The notes beneath the pieces were generated by a model. That model saw nothing but the letters and a program-made list of their open reading frames with translations. It was not told where the DNA came from and did not search any database. Below, piece by piece: positions 16,946 through 24,153 of a stretch of 64,000 bases of DNA. The translations under genes and the position numbers were made by a program. This DNA is from Leifsonia sp. fls2-241-R2A-40a (GTDB taxonomy: Bacteria > Actinomycetota > Actinomycetes > Actinomycetales > Microbacteriaceae), in contig NZ_JARVRS010000001.1 in NCBI RefSeq assembly GCF_030209575.1, forward strand, positions 186,001 to 250,000. The letters run 5' to 3'. Numbering within the stretch: position 1 is the stretch's first letter; every line of letters starts with the position of its first letter.

Positions 16946-17402
16946 TGTCGTGCTCCTTACTTTCGAAGATCTTCGTGTACTCGCCGTAGCCGGCCGCGTC
17001 GAGCTCGGCGAGCGGGACGAACCGCATGGCGGCGGAGTTGATGCAGTAGCGCAGTCCGCCGGCCTCGGCCGGACCGTCGTCGAACAGGTGGCCCAGGTGG
17101 CTGTCGCCATGAGCGGAACGGACCTCGGTACGGATCATCCCGTACGTGCTGTCCACCTTCTCGACGATGTTGCCCGGCTCGACCGGAACGGTGAAGCTCG
17201 GCCATCCGGAACGGCTGTCGTACTTGTTCACGGACGCGAAGAGCGGCTCCCCCGACACGATGTCGACGTAAAGCCCCTCCTCGTGGTTGTTCCAGAACTC
17301 GTTGCGGAATGCCGGCTCGGTCGCAGCCTCCTGCGTAACCGCGTACTGACGCTGGGTCAGCTTGGAGACGGCCTCCGGGTCCTTGCGGTAGTCCTGTGTC
17401 AC
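16938..17402 (-). CDS. msrB: Peptide methionine (R)-S-oxide reductase, zinc-less form
   Basis: Repairs the R epimer of methionine sulfoxide. It has 154 residues, with [12 protein letters not shown] (59-70), [16 protein letters not shown] and the catalytic cysteine in [11 protein letters not shown] (Cys120). The two CxxC pairs that bind structural zinc in many MsrB proteins are missing: the first site reads IVSGEPLF and the second [10 protein letters not shown], so this is a metal-free form. The GTG start has AGGAGG 4 bases upstream, one of the strongest ribosome sites in the window. First gene of the msrB-msrA pair. Confidence 0.95.
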   Translation of the reverse strand: MTQDYRKDPEAVSKLTQRQYAVTQEAATEPAFRNEFWNNHEEGLYVDIVSGEPLFASVNKYDSRSGWPSFTVPVEPGNIVEKVDSTYGMIRTEVRSAHGDSHLGHLFDDGPAEAGGLRYCINSAAMRFVPLAELDAAGYGEYTKIFESKEHDND

Positions 17403-17438
17403 GTTTCCTCCTCGTGCGGCGCGCTGGCTGCGACGCCG

Positions 17439-18311
17439 TCAGTACATGGAACACGCGAGGGCACCAGGATGGTCCCGCGCTTCCTGTGAGTTCACCGAGT
17501 GGGCGAGCGTGGACTCGATGGCACGGAGCACGGTCGCCCAGTCGTGCTGGACGTGAGCCGCCGAGACGCGGAGGCGTGCGACGCCGCGGGCGCCGAGGGC
17601 CGCATCCCGAGCCCGATCGCGCTCGAACGCCTCCCTGTCGCCGTGGAACGCGAATCCATCGATCTCGAGGTAGAGGACTCCGTCGACTCGCATGTCGACG
17701 CGCCCCACCCCCGCCACGTGCACCTGCTGCTCCACGAGGTGTCCGAGCGCCTGGAGACGCTGGCGCACGATCGACTCGACGCCGGACTCCGAGCCCGGCC
17801 GCGCCAGCACCGCGCGCGCTTGAGCCTTGAGCGGTTGTCCGGCGAGAATCCGTCGCAGAGAGATCGGGTTGACCAGCCCTGCGGAGAGGGCCGTGTCGAA
17901 GACCGCGACGGCGGTCTCCTCGTCCGCGCACCTCGCGACAGCGCGCAGACAGTCGGCCGGCGTGACGCGCCAGAGTTCGGGACCCTGCTCGGTGGGAACC
18001 CAGTGCCGCACCTGACCCGTCGCCGGCCCGGCGCGCGCGTGCGGGGCGTACTGCAGATGCATCCGCGAATCGCTTCCGGACCACAGTCCGTACGTGCGCG
18101 CCGCGGACACGCACGAGAGCCGGCCCCGGGCGGTGACCGCGACCACCGCCTCCCGTGGCGCGGATGGCAGCGTGTAGATGCCTTTGCGGATGCGGCGAAG
18201 TGCGCCGCCGCGCACTGCCGCGGTCAGTTCTTCCGCCGAGGTGCCGGAGGCCCGGAGCTGGTGGACGGTGGCGATTCCACCGAGGCGCTGAAGGGTTCGC
18301 TCGTCGATCAT
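17439..18311 (-). CDS. AbiEi-type winged-helix / DUF559 nuclease-like fusion protein
   Basis: A 290-residue protein of two parts. Residues about 1-60 (MIDERTLQRLGGIATVHQLR and the basic RRIRKGIYTLP) look like the N-terminal winged helix of AbiEi antitoxins. The C-terminal third (about 175-275) looks like DUF559/Vsr-type PD-(D/E)xK nucleases, with an early ESGVESIVRQRL, VDMRVDGVLYLEIDGFAFHG holding the D and ExD residues, and RARDAALGARGVARLRVSA. GGAGG lies 8 bases before the ATG. Such fusions are common in actinobacteria and their role is unproven; no AbiEii toxin gene is adjacent. The middle region is not recognised. Confidence 0.72.
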   Translation of the reverse strand: MIDERTLQRLGGIATVHQLRASGTSAEELTAAVRGGALRRIRKGIYTLPSAPREAVVAVTARGRLSCVSAARTYGLWSGSDSRMHLQYAPHARAGPATGQVRHWVPTEQGPELWRVTPADCLRAVARCADEETAVAVFDTALSAGLVNPISLRRILAGQPLKAQARAVLARPGSESGVESIVRQRLQALGHLVEQQVHVAGVGRVDMRVDGVLYLEIDGFAFHGDREAFERDRARDAALGARGVARLRVSAAHVQHDWATVLRAIESTLAHSVNSQEARDHPGALACSMY

Positions 18312-18591
18312 GAGTCCAGCCTCCCGGCGCGGGCTGCGGCCGGCGCATCCATGGGTCGGATCTGTGGAGAGTCGGCTGGCGGAGCCGCGGGGTGCAACGT
18401 AGGAGAACGGCCGCCGGAACTCCTACGTACCGCGGTGCGGAAGGAGAACCGGGCGGAGGTGGGGCGAATCTCCGACGAAGGCGCGCGAATCTCCGACGGA
18501 GGGCGGCGGCTCCGCGCAGCGGCAGCGAACCGGAGGGGAACGGCGGGTGACGGGGCGGTGGCGGGGGTAGACGAACGGGCGGGGCGGGCCC
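18312..18591. other. Gene-free stretch with a hairpin and a direct repeat
   Basis: About 280 bases without a plausible gene. It contains a 9-bp perfect inverted repeat acgtaggag/ctcctacgt with a 14-base loop (18397-18428), followed by two identical 14-base direct copies of gcgaatctccgacg (18464-18477 and 18485-18498) spaced 21 bases start to start, i.e. two helix turns. A purine-rich run leads to the TAGCCT promoter of the next gene. It could be an operator region. Confidence 0.5.
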
Positions 18592-18597
18592 TAGCCT
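18592..18597 (+). promoter_or_regulatory. -10 box for the 18654 hydrolase gene
   Basis: TAGCCT, 56 bases before the ATG; this transcript would carry a leader of about 50 bases that includes the ribosome site GAAGGAA. Confidence 0.5.
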
Positions 18598-18653
18598 GAC
18601 GCCGTTCCGAGAGTGCCATCCCACCCGTTCACAGCACCGAACGAAGGAACCCC

Positions 18654-19379
18654 ATGCCGCAACCGACCATCGTCCTCGTCCACGGAGCCTGGGCGGACGC
18701 GTCCAGCTGGAACCCGGTCATCACCGACCTGCGCGGGCGGGGGTTCACCGTCCTCGCGCCGCCGAACCTGCTCCGCGGGGCCGCCGGCGACGGCGCGTAC
18801 GTCGCCTCGTTCGTCCAGCAGCGCACGCAGGGGCCGGTCGTTCTCGTCGGGCACTCGTACGGCGGCGCGGTCATCAGCGCCGCCGGCCTCGGCGGCGGGG
18901 ACGTGCGCGCGCTGGTGTACGTCGACGCCTTCCTCCCCGACGAGGGCGAGACCGTGTTCGGGCTGCTCGGCGGCTCGGGATCGGCGCTCGACGTGCCCGA
19001 CCCAACGACGGTCCTCGACATCGTCGGGTTCCCGGGCGCCGAGGAGGGGAACGCGGACGCGTACCTGAAGGCGTCCACGGTCGACCAGTTCTTCGCGCAG
19101 GATGTCGCGCAGGAGGTCAAGGACCAGATCTTCGCCGGGCAGCGTCCTATCTCGCTCGCCGCGAACACGTCCCCTGCCGGACCGGGTGCCTGGCAGAGCC
19201 TGCCGGTCTGGGCGGTCGTCGGCACAGAGGACCGCATCATCCCGCCTGCGCTGCAGCGCCGCATGGCCGAGCGCGCCGACGCGACCATCATCGAGACGCC
19301 GTCCAGCCACGTCTCGATGCTGTCGGCACCGGATGTGGCCGTCGGGACGATCGTCGCCGCCGCGGAGTCGATTTCCTGA
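18654..19379 (+). CDS. Alpha/beta hydrolase
   Basis: A 241-residue esterase-like enzyme. An oxyanion strand VLVHGAWADASSW (7-19) precedes the nucleophile elbow VLVGHSYGG (Ser in GHSYG), an acid in VVGTEDRIIP and a late histidine in TPSSHVSML, giving a full catalytic triad. The sequence resembles the actinobacterial group that removes or hydrolyses small esters and is often annotated only as alpha/beta hydrolase. The ATG follows GAAGGAACCCC. It is read alone from the TAGCCT promoter. Substrate is unknown. Confidence 0.9.
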   Translation: MPQPTIVLVHGAWADASSWNPVITDLRGRGFTVLAPPNLLRGAAGDGAYVASFVQQRTQGPVVLVGHSYGGAVISAAGLGGGDVRALVYVDAFLPDEGETVFGLLGGSGSALDVPDPTTVLDIVGFPGAEEGNADAYLKASTVDQFFAQDVAQEVKDQIFAGQRPISLAANTSPAGPGAWQSLPVWAVVGTEDRIIPPALQRRMAERADATIIETPSSHVSMLSAPDVAVGTIVAAAESIS

Positions 19380-19389
19380 ATCCCGGAGG

Positions 19390-19818
19390 CTAGGGCCGGG
19401 CCTCGTGCCCGGGCTCGCCGTGCGTCCGCCGCTGCTCCTTGAGCTCCGCCTCGTAAAGGTGGCGGCGGCCGCCGGCGAGCCGGTCGCGCGCGTCGCGCTC
19501 CAGATCGCGGAACAGCGAGTAGTAGCCGTCGTCGAAGTCCTCGACGATCTGGAACGTCCACCTGCCCTGGATGACGTTCCGGCCCAGCAGCTCCCGCTCG
19601 ATCCGGTCGGCGATCTCGTCGTGGCCGGCCGCGCGCAGCTTCTCGACCGCGTCACCGAGCGTGAAGTCGGCCTTTCCGGTCAGCCGGTGGAAGCCGTAGA
19701 GCAGCCCGCGCGCATGCTCGACCACCTCGAGCGCCTCGCTGAGGCTGCCGAGCGCATCCACCGTCGCGTCGTCCAGGCCCTCGGGCCGGGTGTGCTGTTC
19801 GTCGGGGCCGTCCGTCAT
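19390..19818 (-). CDS. Conserved actinobacterial protein of unknown function
   Basis: A 142-residue soluble, acidic, helical protein with no recognised domain. Notable stretches are EVVEHARGLLYGFHRLTG, a central EKLRAAGHDEIADRIEREL, and EDFDDGYYSLFRDLERDAR, with an Arg/Glu-rich tail. The ATG overlaps the stop codon of the MscS-type gene in an ATGA quartet, so it is translated together with that channel. I recall similar proteins annotated hypothetical in actinobacteria; the link to the channel rests on context only. Confidence 0.75.
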   Translation of the reverse strand: MTDGPDEQHTRPEGLDDATVDALGSLSEALEVVEHARGLLYGFHRLTGKADFTLGDAVEKLRAAGHDEIADRIERELLGRNVIQGRWTFQIVEDFDDGYYSLFRDLERDARDRLAGGRRHLYEAELKEQRRTHGEPGHEARP

Positions 19819-21044
19819 CGGTTCTCCTTGCCTGTCGGGGGGACATCGTCGGAACCCTGCACCACCGGCTCTGCCTCCGTCTCCGGGATGATCGGGATCG
19901 AGTCGGTGAACTGCTGCGCCCGCTGCTCGTTCTCCGGCGAGCCGCTGAACAGGCGCCCCTCCTCTTCGCTGCGCGCCCGCGGGGGTCGCTCACGCGTCTC
20001 GGGCGGCTCGGCGAACTCCACGCGCTGGCGCGGGAGGGATGCGGGCGAGTAGCGCTGCATCCAGTCGATGAGGCGTTCGCGCACGAGGCAGCGGAGGTCG
20101 AACAGCGTCGGCGCGTCCTTCGCGGTGACGAGCACCCGCACCCGCACCCAGCCGCCGACCGCGTCGGTGACCTGGAGCACGCTGGTGCGGTGGTCCCACA
20201 GGTCGGTGGTGGCGAGGATGCGGTTCAGCTCGGCGCGCATCCCGCCGGTGGAGACGCGCCAGTCGAGGTCGAACTCGATCGAGCCGAGCAGTTCGCTGTG
20301 CTGCCGGGTCCAGTTCTCGAACGGCTTGGTGGTGAAGTACGTCGACGGGAGGACCAGCCGGCGGTCGTCCCAGACGTGCACGACCACGTAGGTCAGGGTG
20401 ATCTCCTCGATGGTCCCCCACTGCTGCTCCACCACGACGACGTCGTCGATGCGGATGGCGTCGGAGAACGCGAGCTGGATCCCGGCGAAGAGGTTGGCGA
20501 GGCTCGACTGCGCCGCGACACCGGCGATGATGCCGATCACGCCTGCGGACGCCAGCAGACTCGCACCCGCCGCTTGCAGCGCGGGGAAGGTGAGCAGGAT
20601 CGCACCGAGCCCGATCACCACGGCCGCCACGACGGTGAGCCGGCGGAGGATGAGCACCTGCGTCCGCACGCGGCGCGCGTAGCGGTTGTCGGGCACATCC
20701 AGCCGGTACCGGGCGAGGCCCAGATCCTCGATGAAGACGACGAAGGCGGCGGCGAACCACACCCCGGTCGCGATGGTGAGGATGAGGAAGGTGTGGTGCA
20801 GTCCTTCCCGCCATCCCTGCGAGACGTCGGAGGGGAGGCTGATCGTCACGGCGATCCAGAGCACCACGGTCAGCAGGAACAGCCGGAACGGGACGCGGGC
20901 GTGCCGGATCAGGAGGACCGGCCACTGCTGCCGGCGGCCGATGAGGCGCAGCGTCAGGGCGAGGACGGCGGTCAGCACGACGGCGACCACCACGGCCACG
21001 AGACACGCGACCGTGAGGCCGGGCCAGCTGCGCAGGGCGATCAC
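19815..21044 (-). CDS. MscS-family mechanosensitive channel
   Basis: Small-conductance mechanosensitive channel of about 409 residues. Four or five transmembrane helices (first at about 8-30) precede the pore-lining helix, where ASLLASAGVIGIIAGVAAQ shows the Gly/Ala packing of MscS TM3, then the beta domain NLFAGIQLAFSDAIRIDDVV, which contains the MscS signature. A cytoplasmic alpha/beta domain and an acidic Pro/Glu-rich tail follow. The GTG start giving VIALRSWPG has GGAGG at 13 bases, rather far, so the start is uncertain by a few codons. It is coupled to the gene at 19390-19818. Confidence 0.9.
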   Translation of the reverse strand: MIALRSWPGLTVACLVAVVVAVVLTAVLALTLRLIGRRQQWPVLLIRHARVPFRLFLLTVVLWIAVTISLPSDVSQGWREGLHHTFLILTIATGVWFAAAFVVFIEDLGLARYRLDVPDNRYARRVRTQVLILRRLTVVAAVVIGLGAILLTFPALQAAGASLLASAGVIGIIAGVAAQSSLANLFAGIQLAFSDAIRIDDVVVVEQQWGTIEEITLTYVVVHVWDDRRLVLPSTYFTTKPFENWTRQHSELLGSIEFDLDWRVSTGGMRAELNRILATTDLWDHRTSVLQVTDAVGGWVRVRVLVTAKDAPTLFDLRCLVRERLIDWMQRYSPASLPRQRVEFAEPPETRERPPRARSEEEGRLFSGSPENEQRAQQFTDSIPIIPETEAEPVVQGSDDVPPTGKENR

Positions 21045-21140
21045 GTGTCGACGTACTCCTCCGGTCGGTTCCGGGAAGCAGTGTACGCGCGCACCCGAGC
21101 AGGATCGATCGGGGCGCTCGCACGGAGCAGGAACCGGGAC

Positions 21141-21146
21141 TAGCCT
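21141..21146 (+). promoter_or_regulatory. -10 box for the 21202 epimerase-like gene
   Basis: TAGCCT, 55 bases before the ATG; AAGGAG lies 5 bases before the start codon within the resulting leader. Confidence 0.5.
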
Positions 21147-21201
21147 GGCGATTCGGGACGGACGTCCGGACCGGCGACGGGGAATGCGTAAAGGAGCGGG
21201 A

Positions 21202-22197
21202 ATGGCAGCGACACGGACACTCTTCATCGGCGGGACCGGCGTCATCAGTTCGGCGTGCGTCGCCGAAGCCCTGGAGAAGGGGCACGAGGTCACGGTCGTC
21301 AACCGCGGGAACAGCTCCACCCGCCCCCTCCCGGACGGCGTCGAGGTGCTGCACGCCGACATCCGCGACCCGGAGAGCGTCCACCGCGTGCTGGGCGAGC
21401 GCAGCTTCGACGTGGCCGCCGAGTTCCTCGCGTTCACACCGGAGCACATCGGCATCGACTTCGGCCTGTTCGAGGGCCGCGTCGGCCAGTTCGTCTTCGT
21501 CAGTTCCGCCTCGGCCTACCAGAAGCCCCCGTCGCGAGTGCCGGTGACCGAATCCACGGCGCTGCGGAACCCGTTCTGGCAGTACTCCCGCGACAAGATC
21601 GCCTGCGAGGACGCGCTGATGGAGGCCTACCGCGACCGCGGCTTCCCGGTGACCATCGTCCGGCCGTCGCACACGTACGATCGGACGCTCATCCCGACGA
21701 CGGGTGGATGGACGGACCTCGCCCGGATGCGCCGCGGCGCGCCCGTCGTGGTCCACGGCGACGGCAGCAGCCGCTGGACGATCACGCACAACACGGACTT
21801 CGCGGTCGCGTTCGTCGGCCTGCTCGGCCGGCCGGAGGCGGTCGGCGATGCGTTCCACATCACGGGCGACGAGGCTCCGACCTGGGACCAGATCTACTGC
21901 TATCTGGCGGAGGCTCTCGGCGTCGAGGCCGAGCTGGTGCACGTGGCCAGCGAGTCCATCGCCGCCGTGCTCCCCGAATCCGGGCCCGGCCTGCTGGGCG
22001 ACAAGGCGCATTCGATGCACTTCGACAACACCAAGGTGAAAGCGCTGGTGCCCGAGTTCAACGCCCGGGTGCCGTTCGCCCGCGGTGCCGGCGAGATCGT
22101 CGAGTGGTACCTGGCGGACGCCGACCGGCAGCGCGTCGACCCCGACCTGGAGGTCGCCTTCGACCGGCTGGTGGAGCACGCCCGCGCGTTCGGGTGA
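21202..22197 (+). CDS. NAD-dependent epimerase/dehydratase family protein (extended SDR)
   Basis: A 331-residue Rossmann protein. The nucleotide loop is FIGGTGVISSACV (8-20), followed by an Arg-containing VNRGN that favours NADP, HADIRD, an FVSSASAY strand, and YSRDKIACED as the YxxxK active site. The sugar-nucleotide family features (RPSHTYD, TWTITHNTDFA) resemble plant mRNA-binding/epimerase-like SDRs. The AAGGAG ribosome site fixes the start. A 12-base palindrome (22198-22209) directly after the stop may end transcription. Substrate is unknown. Confidence 0.88.
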   Translation: MAATRTLFIGGTGVISSACVAEALEKGHEVTVVNRGNSSTRPLPDGVEVLHADIRDPESVHRVLGERSFDVAAEFLAFTPEHIGIDFGLFEGRVGQFVFVSSASAYQKPPSRVPVTESTALRNPFWQYSRDKIACEDALMEAYRDRGFPVTIVRPSHTYDRTLIPTTGGWTDLARMRRGAPVVVHGDGSSRWTITHNTDFAVAFVGLLGRPEAVGDAFHITGDEAPTWDQIYCYLAEALGVEAELVHVASESIAAVLPESGPGLLGDKAHSMHFDNTKVKALVPEFNARVPFARGAGEIVEWYLADADRQRVDPDLEVAFDRLVEHARAFG

Positions 22198-22218
22198 GCC
22201 CGCGCGGGCGCGCGGCGC

Positions 22219-22770
22219 CTACTTCGTGTAGCCCGTCCCGGACGGGGTCGAGGAGGCGGACGTGATCTTCGTGCCGTCCGGCGCGACGACCCACCAGATG
22301 CCTGCGAAGCCCTGGCCGGTCACGTCGCCGACCGAGGTGTCCTGCGCGAACGTGTAGAGCGGGCGCCCGTCGAGGGTGACCTGCTTCTTGCCGTCGACGC
22401 CGGTGATGGTGCCGATCGTGCCGGTCACGCCCTGCACGGTCGGGTGGTCGCTGTCGGCCTCGATCGCGGGCCACTGGGCGGCGCAGGCTCCGCTGCAGAC
22501 GCTCATGCCGGAGTTCGGGGTGTCCTTGTCGAACACGTACGCGGTGAGTCCCTTGCCGCCGACGACCACGGTGCCGAGCGACGTCGAGCCGGTCTTCAGG
22601 ACGGCCGCGGAGGATGAGCCGGACGAGGACGACGAGGACGACGAGGAGGACGACCCCGAGTACCCGGTGCCCGCTCCCCCTCCGGATGAGCAGGCGGCGA
22701 GCGCGAGGAGGACAGCGGCCGCGGCGGCCGTCAGCGCGGCGAGCCGCGTGGGTGCGATGGTGTTTCTCAT
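22219..22770 (-). CDS. Lipoprotein with two COG4315/PF03640 repeats
   Basis: A 183-residue secreted lipoprotein. The signal peptide ends in LAAC, a Gly/Ser linker contains an unbroken run of 11 serines, and two copies of the secreted repeat follow: LGTVVVGGKGLTAYVFDKD with a CSGACAAQWPA cysteine pair, and VTLDGRPLYTFAQDTS with GIWWVVAPDG. The family (Yx(FWY)xxD repeats) is common in actinobacteria and its role is unknown; a metal- or redox-related function has been proposed because of the Cys and aromatic residues. The ATG giving MRNTIAPT is chosen for its signal peptide. The serine run is encoded by imperfect repeats that could slip. Confidence 0.85.
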   Translation of the reverse strand: MRNTIAPTRLAALTAAAAAVLLALAACSSGGGAGTGYSGSSSSSSSSSSSGSSSAAVLKTGSTSLGTVVVGGKGLTAYVFDKDTPNSGMSVCSGACAAQWPAIEADSDHPTVQGVTGTIGTITGVDGKKQVTLDGRPLYTFAQDTSVGDVTGQGFAGIWWVVAPDGTKITSASSTPSGTGYTK

Positions 22771-22861
22771 GAGCAGGTGCTCCCTTCCACTCGGTGCACG
22801 CTGCCGGGACCGGTTCGGGTTCACTTTCTGAGAGAAGAAACAGGACCGTTATGAAACAGAA

Positions 22862-22893
22862 GCTTTACTATAAAGAAACTTTCCTGATACATT
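22862..22893 (+). promoter_or_regulatory. AT-rich promoter/operator of the ROK sugar operon
   Basis: -35 TTTACT (22864-22869), an 18-base spacer and -10 TACATT (22888-22893). The spacer region carries the 13-base palindrome ctttactataaag (22863-22875) and gaaactttc just after it. This is by far the most AT-rich stretch in the neighbourhood. A palindrome across the promoter upstream of a ROK gene is the expected place for autoregulation. Confidence 0.6.
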
Positions 22894-22927
22894 CTCGCGA
22901 AAGCATTGTTCCAACGAAGGGATGAGG

Positions 22928-24073
22928 ATGACCGGACCGGTACGGGGCACCCCCGGGTGGTTGCGCGAGACCAACGACCGCACCGCCCTGTCGCTGCTGC
23001 TCGAGCACGGCGTCCTCACCCGCAACCGGATCGGCGAGCTCTCCGGGCTCTCGAAGCCCACCGCTGCCCAGATGGTGTCGCGGCTCGAGACGGCCGGGCT
23101 CATCCACGTCGTCGGAGAGGTCTCCGCCGGGCGCGGACCGAACGCGGCGAGCTACGCGGTGCGGACCGACCGGATGCTCGCCGTGGCGGTCGACATCGAC
23201 GCAGAGGAGCTGCGCTCCACCCTCATCGACGCCTCCGGAGCCGAGCGCCCGATCGCGGTCACCCCGCTGGTGGGCCGCTCCCCAGAGGACGACGTCCGCG
23301 CCGCCATCGATGCGGCCTGCGACGCCGCCGGCGCGGATCCGCAGCGGGTCGGCGCGGTCTGCATCGGCGTGCAGGGCGCGCTCGACCCCCGCACCGACGA
23401 GCTCACTTACATCGAGACGCTGCCCGGATGGCCCAAGCAGGGCATCCGCCGGCGCCTGCAGGACGCCCTCGGCATCGAGGTGCGCATCGACAACGACGTG
23501 AACCTCGCGGCGCTCGCCGAGCGCACGGACGGCGCCGGACGCGACACGGGCGGCTTCGCGCTGCTCTGGATGGGCGACGGCCTCGGCCTGTCGGTCGATC
23601 AGGGCGGCAGCGTCCACCGCGGCGCCTCCGGCGGCGCGGGCGAGATCGGCTACCTGCCCATCCCGCGGTCGGCCGCGGAGCTCGACCCCGACGCCCGCGA
23701 CCTGCAGGACCTGATCGGCGGGCCCGCGGTCGCCGACCTCGCCGCCGCCCACGGGCTCACGCCGGCCCTCGACGGCGATCCCGACGCCCGGGAGGGATTC
23801 CTCGCCGAGCTCGCACGCCGCGTGGCCGTCGGCGTCGTCCCGGTCCTCGCCCTGCTCGACCCCGAGCTCGTCGTGCTCGGCGGACCGACCGGCTCCGCCG
23901 GTGGACCCCGCCTGGCGGAGCTCGTGACCTCGGAACTGCGCCCCGCCTGGGGCGAACGCAGCGTCGTCGCCACCGGCGTCGCTGCCCATCCCGTGCTCCG
24001 CGGAGCGCGGGAGCACCTCATCGGCGAGGTGCGCGAAGCCCTCTTCGCCGAAGTGTCGCGGCTCGCACCGTAG
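22928..24073 (+). CDS. ROK-family transcriptional regulator
   Basis: A 381-residue sugar-responsive regulator. The N-terminal winged helix (about 12-75; TRNRIGELSGLSKPTAAQMVSRLE is the helix-turn-helix) is joined to a ROK sugar-kinase-like domain with VDIDAEELRSTLID, a GVQGALDPRTDEL stretch, NDVNLAALAE and GGAGEIGYLPI. The CxCGxxGC zinc motif found in many ROK proteins is absent. The second of two in-frame ATGs is chosen because AAGG stands 7 bases before it; the first, 6 bases earlier, is too close to the site. It heads the sugar operon and probably represses it. Confidence 0.9.
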   Translation: MTGPVRGTPGWLRETNDRTALSLLLEHGVLTRNRIGELSGLSKPTAAQMVSRLETAGLIHVVGEVSAGRGPNAASYAVRTDRMLAVAVDIDAEELRSTLIDASGAERPIAVTPLVGRSPEDDVRAAIDAACDAAGADPQRVGAVCIGVQGALDPRTDELTYIETLPGWPKQGIRRRLQDALGIEVRIDNDVNLAALAERTDGAGRDTGGFALLWMGDGLGLSVDQGGSVHRGASGGAGEIGYLPIPRSAAELDPDARDLQDLIGGPAVADLAAAHGLTPALDGDPDAREGFLAELARRVAVGVVPVLALLDPELVVLGGPTGSAGGPRLAELVTSELRPAWGERSVVATGVAAHPVLRGAREHLIGEVREALFAEVSRLAP

Positions 24074-24080
24074 CGTCCGC

Positions 24081-24139
24081 GCCACACCTGCATCACCTGT
24101 CCACACCCACCCGCACCACATCCATTGCACCCACCACAG
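24081..24139 (+). promoter_or_regulatory. C-rich, G-poor leader between regulator and transporter genes
   Basis: About 59 bases of mostly C and A with very few G residues, between the ROK stop and the ribosome site of the binding-protein gene. Unstructured C-rich, G-poor RNA is the usual Rho entry (rut) signal, so this could let Rho uncouple the regulator from the transport genes. Inference from composition only. Confidence 0.4.
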
Positions 24140-24153
24140 TGAGGGAGCCACCC

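Noticed and set aside
17439-18311. A complete type IV (AbiE) toxin-antitoxin system
   Set aside because: Only an AbiEi-like N-terminal segment is present; there is no adjacent AbiEii nucleotidyltransferase gene.
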